Assembly: GCA_016210245.1 (NCBI GenBank)
Contig: JACQUR010000452.1
Location: 1 to 6,269 of the forward strand
Origin: Chloroflexota bacterium
GTDB lineage: Bacteria > Chloroflexota > UBA6077 > JACQUR01
Length of the DNA stretch: 6,269 bases
Direction of reading: 5' to 3'
The notes under the pieces are model-generated. The model did no database searches. It was not told where the DNA came from and saw only the letters and a list, made by a program, of their open reading frames with translations. A program made the translations under genes and the position numbers. Shown here in pieces: positions 1 through 5,438 of the stretch; the stretch's first letter is position 1, and the number at the start of each line of letters is the position of its first letter.

Positions 1-981
1 ACCTTCGACAGCTTCGACGAGCGGGGCAGCGGCTTCGAGGCCGAGCACTTCGCCCGCCTGCGCGAGGCGAATCGCCTGGCCAGGGCCTTCGCCGAGGCAC
101 CTGGCGGCTGGCTGATCCTGGACGGCGAGTCGGCGCGCGGCAAGACCCATCTGGCCGCGGCCATCGCCAACTTTCGCGAGACCAGGGGCGCGGATACGTT
201 CTTCGTGACCGCGCCGGACCTGCTGGACCACCTGCGGGCGACCTACGCGCCGGATAGCAAGGTCGGCTACGACGAGCTGTTCGAGACGGTGCGCCAGGCG
301 CCGCTGCTCATCCTGGACGACCTGGGCACGCAGAGCGCCACGCCCTGGGCGCAGGAGAAGCTCTTCCAGCTCATCAACCACCGCTACAACCTGCGCCTGC
401 CCACGGTGATCACCACCAACCTGCGGCTGGAGCAGATCGACGAGCGCCTGCGGGTACGGCTGAGCGACCCGGCCCTGTGCGACCTGCAGGTGGTGCGCGA
501 GTGGGAGAACAAGGCGCTCCAGCGTCTCAGCCGCCAGGCGCTGGAGGGGCTGCGCCAGATGACCTTCGACAGCTTCGACGAGCGGGGCGGCGGCTTCGAG
601 GCGGAGCACTTTGCCGCGCTGCGCGAGGCCAGGCGCCTGGCCAGGGCCTTCGCGGAGGCGCCCAACGGCTGGCTGATCCTGCACGGCGAGTCGGCACGCG
701 GCAAGACCCACCTGGCCGCGGCCATCGCCAACTTCCGCGAGAGCAAGGGGCAGGACACGTTCTTCGTCACCGCGCCGGACCTGCTGGACCACCTGCGGGC
801 CACCTACGCGCCGGACAGCAAGGTCGGGTACGACGAGGTCTTTGAAGCGATCCGCTCCACCCCACTGCTGGTCCTGGACGACCTCGGCGCCCACAGCAGC
901 ACGCCCTGGGCGGAGGAGAAGCTCTACCAGCTCCTGAACTACCGCTACAACGCCCGCCTGCCCACGGTGATTACCACCGAC
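1..981 (+). repeat. In-frame tandem duplication of the ATPase domain
   Basis: Bases 1-420 and 562-981 encode homologous 140-residue blocks offset by exactly 561 nt (187 codons). Both begin TFDSFDERG and end at sensor 1. A stretch of 25 residues starting FVTAPDLLDH is identical in both copies. Copy 1 could extend further upstream. Between the blocks, residues about 160-187 (from C160 to LEGLRQM) resemble the region that usually precedes the ATPase core in this family. The joint therefore probably lies near C160, with the usual C-terminal tail of copy 1 lost. Confidence 0.9.
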
Positions 982-1113
982 TGCCTGGAGGAGCAGGAGC
1001 CGCGGCTGTACTCGCGCATGGTGGACCCCGCCGTCAGCCGCGTCTGCCCCCTGGACGTGCCGCCCTTCCGCGGCAGCGAGCGCCCGACCACCCGCCGGCC
1101 CCGGAAGCGATGA
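1..1113 (+). CDS. Double-domain DnaC/IstB-like AAA+ ATPase (5' partial)
   Basis: The frame is open from base 1, so the true start lies upstream; the first in-window GTG (205) falls after the Walker A motif and is not a start. The visible 370 residues hold two copies of one ATPase domain. Copy 1 has Walker A GESARGKT (42-49), Walker B LLILDDLG (102-109) and a sensor-1-like TVITTN ending at 140. Copy 2 has GESARGKT (229-236), LLVLDDLG (289-296) and TVITTD ending at 327. Each keeps an Arg-rich segment followed by a D-P-A motif (RLRVRLSDPAL; RLYSRMVDPAV). Related DnaC/DnaI/IstB ATPases load replicative helicase or assist transposases; I infer a helicase-loader-like role because no transposase gene is visible. 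The family normally carries one such domain, so the fusion is odd. The copies are about 84% identical over 140 aligned residues (hand count). The stop TGA lies inside the first unit of the downstream inverted repeat. Confidence 0.9.
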   Translation, partial: TFDSFDERGSGFEAEHFARLREANRLARAFAEAPGGWLILDGESARGKTHLAAAIANFRETRGADTFFVTAPDLLDHLRATYAPDSKVGYDELFETVRQAPLLILDDLGTQSATPWAQEKLFQLINHRYNLRLPTVITTNLRLEQIDERLRVRLSDPALCDLQVVREWENKALQRLSRQALEGLRQMTFDSFDERGGGFEAEHFAALREARRLARAFAEAPNGWLILHGESARGKTHLAAAIANFRESKGQDTFFVTAPDLLDHLRATYAPDSKVGYDEVFEAIRSTPLLVLDDLGAHSSTPWAEEKLYQLLNYRYNARLPTVITTDCLEEQEPRLYSRMVDPAVSRVCPLDVPPFRGSERPTTRRPRKR

Positions 1114-1173
1114 GCGATGAGCGATGAGGACTGAGTCCTGGCCTCAGTCCTCATCGCTCATCGCTCATCGCTT
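1105..1173. repeat. Heptamer-built inverted repeat 1 (unit GCGATGA)
   Basis: The left arm 1105-1134 is perfectly complementary to the right arm 1144-1173: 30 bp with a 9-nt loop (1135-1143). Inside the left arm are three GCGATGA units (1107, 1114, 1121) and a variant GGACTGA (1128-1134). The right arm mirrors them exactly as TCAGTCC (1144) and three TCATCGC units (1151, 1158, 1165). The ATPase stop TGA (1111-1113) is the end of the first unit. No T-run follows the right arm, so this is not a classical intrinsic terminator, although such a hairpin could still pause or terminate transcription or protect an mRNA end. Confidence 0.95.
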
Positions 1174-1191
1174 ACAATGACGGGCCGGAAG

Positions 1192-1196
1192 GGAGG
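1192..1196 (+). promoter_or_regulatory. Ribosome binding site of the MgtC-like gene
   Basis: GGAGG lies 7 nt before the ATG at 1204. It decides the start: an in-frame ATG at 1177 has no comparable site and lies only four bases beyond the right arm of inverted repeat 1. Confidence 0.7.
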
Positions 1197-1203
1197 GCGA
1201 CCC

Positions 1204-1695
1204 ATGCCACCGTTATCTGGCCTGCTCGACCCGCTGCAGTTGGAGCTGATGGCACGCGTGCTCTTTGCCTTTCTCCTGGGCGGGGTGATCGGCTTCGAGC
1301 GTGAGCGGCATCAGCGCCCGGCCGGGCTGCGCACCCACATGCTGGTGGCGGCCGGCGCGGCCGCGTACACCGTCGCCTCGGCCTACGCCTTCCTCGGCCA
1401 GGGCACGGTGCGCGACCCCGCGCGCATCGCCGCTCAGATCGTGACCGGGGTCGGCTTCCTGGGCGCGGGCACCATCTGGCGCACGCCCAGCACGGTGCGG
1501 GGCCTGACCACCGCGGCGAGCATCTGGCTGGTGGCGGCCATCGGCCTGCTGGCCGGGTCGGGCCTGTACGCGGTGGCCGTCTTCTCTACCATCCTTGGCT
1601 TCGTGGCTCTCTACTGGCTCCGCCCGCCCGGCCGGCGCGAGCGCATCGGCGAGCCGTCCATCGTGGGCGACAATCACGACGGGGGGGAGCAGTGA
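1204..1695 (+). CDS. MgtC/SapB family inner-membrane protein, short form
   Basis: This 163-residue protein matches the membrane domain of the MgtC/SapB family. It has GGVIGFERE (26-34), AGLRTHMLVAAGAA (40-53), the Gly-rich TGVGFLGAGTIWR (81-93) and VRGLTTAASIWLVAAIGL (98-115). About five hydrophobic segments are visible, near residues 12-30, 44-64, 74-91, 102-118 and 119-138, and the C-terminal tail is hydrophilic. MgtC of Salmonella is longer and has an extra C-terminal cytoplasmic domain; this protein lacks it, like many environmental homologues. MgtC itself is linked to survival in low magnesium and to inhibition of F-type ATP synthase, but short homologues are mostly uncharacterised, so the role here is open. 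The start at 1204 is chosen for its ribosome binding site. The stop TGA (1693-1695) directly abuts the first unit of inverted repeat 2. The gene has no obvious link to the sugar genes downstream. Confidence 0.92.
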   Translation: MPPLSGLLDPLQLELMARVLFAFLLGGVIGFERERHQRPAGLRTHMLVAAGAAAYTVASAYAFLGQGTVRDPARIAAQIVTGVGFLGAGTIWRTPSTVRGLTTAASIWLVAAIGLLAGSGLYAVAVFSTILGFVALYWLRPPGRRERIGEPSIVGDNHDGGEQ

Positions 1696-1775
1696 GGTTG
1701 GAGGTTGGAGGTTGGAGGTTGAAGGTTGGATCCAACCTTCAACCTTCAACCTCCAACCTCCAACCCGCTCCAACC
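1696..1775. repeat. Heptamer-built palindrome 2 (unit GGTTGGA), no spacer
   Basis: Five 7-nt units read left to right: GGTTGGA at 1696, 1703, 1710 and 1724, with GGTTGAA at 1717. Five complementary units follow immediately: TCCAACC at 1731, 1752 and 1759, with TTCAACC at 1738 and 1745. The arms 1696-1730 and 1731-1765 are complementary at 34 of 35 positions; the exception would be a G-U pair in RNA. There is no spacer, and the centre is GGATCC (1728-1733). An extra unpaired TCCAACC sits at 1769-1775 after a 3-nt break. The variant unit at 1717 is mirrored exactly at 1738. The element is visibly lower in G+C than its neighbours. It occupies most of the 92-nt gap between the MgtC-like gene and the first glycosyltransferase. 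Confidence 0.95.
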
Positions 1776-1787
1776 TCCGAGACTGAC

Positions 1788-2885
1788 ATGCATGTTGCCC
1801 TCGACCTCCGCTTGATTGGCTACGCCTGGGGCGGGACCGCCCAGTACGGCTTGCAACTGGCGACGGCGCTGGCGGACCGGTATCCTGCTGCGCGCCTGAC
1901 CGTGCTGCGGAGCAGGCGCGCCCCGTCGCCCCTGCTGGACCGACCGAACGTACATGAGGCGCTGGCGCTCACCCCGCCCCACCATCGCTGGGAGCAGACC
2001 CTGCTGCCGCTCGAGCTGCTGCGAGTCGAGGCCGACCTGCTCCACAGCGTCGACGCGATCCCCCCCTTCCGGCGTCGCTGCCCGGCCGTGATCACCGTGG
2101 GCGACCTCGGCTTCCTGCGCTACCCGGAAACCGTGACCGCGGCGAGCGCGGCCTACTACGGCCAGGTCGGGCGGGCGGTCCACAGCGCCGAGCACATCCT
2201 GACCTACTCCGAGAGCAGCGCCGAGGACCTGCGCAGCCGGCTGGAGGTGCCGAGCGAGAAGATCACCGTGGCGCCGCTGGCCGCCGACCCGAGCTACCGG
2301 CGGGTCGAGCAGCCCGAGACGGCGCTGGTGCGCCTCGGCGTGGCCCGGCCGTACCTGCTGTTCGTCGGCACCATCGAGCCGCGCAAGAACCTGCCCACCC
2401 TGGTCAAGGCCTTCGCCACCATCGCTCGGGAGTTCCCGGAGGTGAGCCTGGTGGTCGCGGGGCGGCGCGGCTGGCTCGAGCGGCCGGTGTTCGACCTGGT
2501 CGAGGAGCTGGGCCTGCGGCAGCGGGTGCGCTTCCTGGGCAACGTGCCCGGCCAGGAGCTGCCCAGCCTGTACAGCGGCGCCGAGGTGTTCGCCTTCCCA
2601 TCGCTGCACGAGGGCTTCGGGCTGCCAGTCCTGGAGGCGATGGCCTGCGGCTGCCCGGTGCTCTGCTCGAACACCTCCTCGCTGCCCGAGGTAGCCGACG
2701 ACGCCGCCTGGCTGCTGTCGCCCACCGACGTCGCGGCGTGGGCGAAGGCGCTTCGCTACGCCCTGCGCGACCCGGGCGTGCGCGCCGAGCTGGCCGCCCG
2801 CGGACTCCAGCGCGCCGCTCGTTTCACCTGGCGCTTCACCGCCGAGCAGACGTATGAGGTGTACCGGCGTGTGGTCGGAACCTAG
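1788..2885 (+). CDS. Family 4 (GT-B) glycosyltransferase, MtfB-like type
   Basis: A 365-residue, full-length GT4-type retaining glycosyltransferase, probably cytoplasmic and acting on a nucleotide-sugar donor. The N-terminus (MHVALDLRLIGYAWGGTAQYG) has the Gly-rich loop of the acceptor-side Rossmann domain. SEKITVAPLAADPSYR leads into the donor-binding domain, which opens with FVGTIEPRKN (192-201). The donor-site signature is HEGFGLPVLEAMACG with the EX7E pair E275 and E283, followed by SSLPEVADDAAWLLSP. This order resembles the MtfB-like mannosyltransferase group, but the sugar cannot be read from sequence. The start at 1788 fits the family N-terminus. An upstream in-frame GTG at 1692 would translate palindrome 2 and is rejected. 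No strong ribosome binding site precedes the ATG. The stop TAG (2883-2885) shares its last base with inverted repeat 3. Confidence 0.92.
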   Translation: MHVALDLRLIGYAWGGTAQYGLQLATALADRYPAARLTVLRSRRAPSPLLDRPNVHEALALTPPHHRWEQTLLPLELLRVEADLLHSVDAIPPFRRRCPAVITVGDLGFLRYPETVTAASAAYYGQVGRAVHSAEHILTYSESSAEDLRSRLEVPSEKITVAPLAADPSYRRVEQPETALVRLGVARPYLLFVGTIEPRKNLPTLVKAFATIAREFPEVSLVVAGRRGWLERPVFDLVEELGLRQRVRFLGNVPGQELPSLYSGAEVFAFPSLHEGFGLPVLEAMACGCPVLCSNTSSLPEVADDAAWLLSPTDVAAWAKALRYALRDPGVRAELAARGLQRAARFTWRFTAEQTYEVYRRVVGT

Positions 2886-2957
2886 GACGCGGGGACGCGG
2901 GGACGCGGAGACGCGGCGAAGGTCTCCGCGTCCCCGCGTCCCCGCGTCCCCGCGTCC
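2885..2957. repeat. Octamer-built inverted repeat 3 (unit GGACGCGG)
   Basis: Left units are GGACGCGG at 2885, 2893 and 2901, then the variant AGACGCGG at 2909. Right units are four CCGCGTCC copies at 2926, 2934, 2942 and 2950. The longest perfect pairing is 2885-2912 with 2922-2949: 28 bp around a 9-nt loop (2913-2921). One right-hand unit is left over. It begins on the last base of the TAG stop of the first glycosyltransferase and fills most of the 93-nt gap before the second. No T-run follows. The pairing would be very stable because the arms are almost all G and C. Confidence 0.95.
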
Positions 2958-2978
2958 GCCATCAGGAACAGGGCGACC

Positions 2979-4202
2979 ATGAAGATCCTGATGCTCCTCC
3001 CCCAGTTCCCGTGGCCGGCGGACCAGGGGGCCAAGATGCGCAATGAGGCCTTTGTGCGCATCCTGGCGCAGGAGCACGAGCTGCACCTGCTGTGCTTTGG
3101 CGAGCGGCCGCCCGAGGAGGGGCAACTCCAGGCAGCGCGGCCCTACTGCCGCTCGGTGCGCGTCCTGCCGCCGCCAGGGCGAAGCCGGCTGGGACGCGCC
3201 GCCAAGCTACTGACCTCGCCCCTGCCCGACATGGCCGCGCGGTTGTGGTCGCCCGCGTTCGCCAGCGCGCTCGGCGAGCTGCTGGCGCGCGAAGGCTTCG
3301 ACGCGGTTCACGTCTCGAACCTCGAGCTGGCGCTGTACCTGCGCCTCGTCTCTGGCCCGAAGCGGGTGTTCGACGACCACAACGCGGAGTACCTGCTCCA
3401 GCGGCGGGCCTACGAGACGGAGGTGCGCGACGGGTGGCTCGGTCCCCTGGCGCTCTACTCGCTGGTCCAGTGGCGGCGGCTGCGGCGCTTCGAGGCCTGG
3501 GCCTGCCGGACCGCCGACCTGGTGCTGGCCGTCAGCCAGCAGGATGCGCGCCACCTGGAGGAGCTGGCACCGGGCATTCGGCCGCGGGTGGTCCCGAACG
3601 GCGTCGACGCAGAGGCCTATCGGGCGCTGCCCCTGGGCAACCAGCCGCGGCCGCTCCTGCTGTTCTCTGGCAAGCTGGACTACCGGCCCAACGAGGACGC
3701 GGTGCGCTGGTTCCTGGACGACATCCTGCCTCGGGTGTGGCGCGCCCGTGCGCAGGCCCGGTTCCTGGTGGTGGGGCACGCGCCTCCGAGCTGGCTGGTC
3801 GAGCGCGGTAAGCAGGACGCGCGGATCGTCGTCACCGGCCCGGTGCCCGACGATCACCCCTACCTGGAGCGGAGCGCCGCCTACGTCCTGCCAATGCGCT
3901 GGGGCGGCGGCGTGCGCTTCAAGGCGCTGGTGGCGCTGGCCAGCGGCCGCCCGCTGGTTTCGACCAGCATGGGCATGGACGGCGTGGAGTGCGTGCCCGG
4001 CGAGCACGTGTTGCTCGCCGACGAGCCCGAGGCCTTCGCAGCCAACGTCGTGCGGGTGCTCGACGACGCGCGCCTGGCCGCCTCGCTGGCGCGGGCAGGC
4101 CGCGCCCTGGTGGAGCAGCGCTTCGCCTGGCCGCGGATTGCACCAGCTCTGCTCGAGGCCTACCGCCGTCTCGCCTTGTCTCCCTCGGACAGCCTCGGGT
4201 AA
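2979..4202 (+). CDS. Family 4 (GT-B) glycosyltransferase, sugar transferase of the Stp1-like type
   Basis: A 407-residue GT-B enzyme, different in type from the one upstream. The N-terminus (MKILMLLPQFPWPADQGAKMRNEAFVRIL) matches glycosyltransferases that begin with a P-x-P, G-x-K-x-R pattern, including PEP-CTERM/exopolysaccharide-associated sugar transferases. DDHNAEY (132-138), VPNGVD (205-210) and FSGKLDYRPNEDAVRWF (from 229) mark the hinge and the start of the donor domain. GGGVRFKALVALASGRPLVSTSMGMDGVE is the donor-site block. Relatives usually have Glu at the position held here by V318 (GTG, 3930-3932), so an otherwise conserved donor-binding residue seems to be replaced. The rest of the fold looks intact and the reading frame is clean. 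The ATG at 2979 has only a weak purine stretch upstream (AGGA at 2964-2967). The next gene starts 9 nt after the stop, which suggests co-transcription. Confidence 0.9.
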   Translation: MKILMLLPQFPWPADQGAKMRNEAFVRILAQEHELHLLCFGERPPEEGQLQAARPYCRSVRVLPPPGRSRLGRAAKLLTSPLPDMAARLWSPAFASALGELLAREGFDAVHVSNLELALYLRLVSGPKRVFDDHNAEYLLQRRAYETEVRDGWLGPLALYSLVQWRRLRRFEAWACRTADLVLAVSQQDARHLEELAPGIRPRVVPNGVDAEAYRALPLGNQPRPLLLFSGKLDYRPNEDAVRWFLDDILPRVWRARAQARFLVVGHAPPSWLVERGKQDARIVVTGPVPDDHPYLERSAAYVLPMRWGGGVRFKALVALASGRPLVSTSMGMDGVECVPGEHVLLADEPEAFAANVVRVLDDARLAASLARAGRALVEQRFAWPRIAPALLEAYRRLALSPSDSLG

Positions 4203-4211
4203 CCTGCCGAA

Positions 4212-5438
4212 ATGAAGTTGTTCGGTCGCGTAGCCCTCATTGCGCTCGTGCCGCTGGCACTGGTCGTCGCCGCGGTGAGCCTGTACCCCGCCTCGGACCT
4301 GGTGGTCGAGCTCAAGCACGGCTGGGTCGCGGCTACGTCCCGCGTGCAGGCTCCAGCCATCGACACCGCCGACCGGGTGGCGGTTTCGCCCCGGGTCGAG
4401 AACCCACTGGGGGTCAATACGTTCCTGGAGCAGGAGCCGGACCCCGCCGTGCGCCGCCGCAGCCTGGAGCTGATTCGGGCCGCCGGCATCCACTGGGTGC
4501 GCCAGGAGTTCCGCTGGGAGGAGATCGAGCCGCGCGCCCCGGGCGTGTACGTGGACCCGAAGTTTGGCACCTCCACCTGGGAGAAGTACGACCACATCGT
4601 GGCGCTGGCGAACGAGCTGGGCCTGGAGCTGATCCTGCGCCTGGATACCAGCCCCGAATGGGCGCGCAGTCCAGCCTCGCCCGACGGCCACGCGCCGCCG
4701 CTGGACCTGGGCCAGTGGGAGCGCTTCGTGCGCGCCGTGGCCGAGCGGTATCGCGGCCGGGTGCGCCACTACCAGGTCTGGAACGAGCCCAACCTGGACA
4801 TCGAATGGGGGCGCCAGGCGGTCGACCCCGCGGCCTACACCCGCCTGCTCGAGGCTGCCCACCGAGCGATCAAAGGCGTGGATGCCAGCGCCGTGGTGCT
4901 CTCGGCGGCGCTGGCGCCCACGCGGGACGAACGACCCGAGGCGCTCAACGAGTTGATCTTCCTGCAGCGCCTGTACGACGCCGGAGCGTCGGCCTTCTTC
5001 GACGTCCTGGCGACCAACGCCTACGGCCTGCGCAGCGGCCCGGACGACCGGCGCCTGGACTACGACGACGTGAACTTCTCGCGCCCGATGCGGGTGCGGG
5101 AGGTGATGGTCCGCAACGGCGACGCCCACAAGCCAATCTGGGCCTCCGAGATGGGCTGGAACGCGGCCCCACCCGACCTGCCCGGGCCGAACGACTACGG
5201 CAGCGTGAGTCTGCGCCTGCAGGCCCGCTACACGGTACGCGCCTTCGAGCGCGCGCACGCCGAGTGGCCGTGGATGGGCGTCATGGCCGTCTGGTACTTC
5301 AAGCGGCCCGACCTGCGCGAGCAGCAACAGGCGTGGTACTACTTCCGGATGATGGAGCCCGACTTCACCCCTCTGCCTCTCTACCACGTCCTCCAGCGCT
5401 ACGCGCGCGAGCAGGGCTACCTGGCGGGCGAGCGCTGA
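4212..5438 (+). CDS. Membrane-anchored clan GH-A glycoside hydrolase (GH5/GH39-like)
   Basis: A 408-residue protein with an N-terminal hydrophobic segment (about 5-26) that is either a signal peptide or an uncleaved anchor, placing the enzyme outside the membrane. The rest reads as a TIM barrel of clan GH-A. NPLGVNTFL and GIHWVRQEFRWEEIEP match early barrel strands. VWNEPN gives the likely acid/base E192 after strand 4, and IWASEMGWN gives the likely nucleophile E313 on strand 7. The 121-residue spacing is normal for retaining clan GH-A enzymes. The family within the clan (GH5, GH39 or an unclassified relative) and the substrate are not decidable here. Its position among glycosyltransferases suggests trimming, release or editing of the polymer made by this locus rather than feeding on plant material. 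The ATG at 4212 lacks a clear ribosome binding site. Its stop overlaps the next start (TGATG), implying translational coupling. Confidence 0.82.
   Translation: MKLFGRVALIALVPLALVVAAVSLYPASDLVVELKHGWVAATSRVQAPAIDTADRVAVSPRVENPLGVNTFLEQEPDPAVRRRSLELIRAAGIHWVRQEFRWEEIEPRAPGVYVDPKFGTSTWEKYDHIVALANELGLELILRLDTSPEWARSPASPDGHAPPLDLGQWERFVRAVAERYRGRVRHYQVWNEPNLDIEWGRQAVDPAAYTRLLEAAHRAIKGVDASAVVLSAALAPTRDERPEALNELIFLQRLYDAGASAFFDVLATNAYGLRSGPDDRRLDYDDVNFSRPMRVREVMVRNGDAHKPIWASEMGWNAAPPDLPGPNDYGSVSLRLQARYTVRAFERAHAEWPWMGVMAVWYFKRPDLREQQQAWYYFRMMEPDFTPLPLYHVLQRYAREQGYLAGER

Noticed and set aside
1173..1178. TACAAT as a -10 promoter box for the MgtC-like gene
   Set aside because: It resembles the -10 consensus and sits 25 nt before the start codon, but no -35 element is visible at the right distance because that position lies within the heptamer arm. 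It remains possible but unsupported.
1692..1787. N-terminal extension of the first glycosyltransferase from a GTG at 1692
   Set aside because: It would overlap the MgtC-like stop and translate the heptamer palindrome. The family N-terminus fits the ATG at 1788. The frame is open only because the GGTTGGA/TCCAACC units contain no stop.
1105..2957. Intrinsic (Rho-independent) terminators at repeats 1-3
   Set aside because: The stems are long and stable but none is followed by a T-run, and arms of tandem units are not typical of terminators. They are annotated as repeats, with termination left as a hypothesis.
3207..5387. A 726-codon open frame on the - strand, and other long - strand frames such as 1746-3125
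   Set aside because: They lie antisense to well-supported + strand genes, show no recognisable motif, and are Arg/Gly/Ala/Gln-rich in the way expected of shadow frames in GC-rich DNA.
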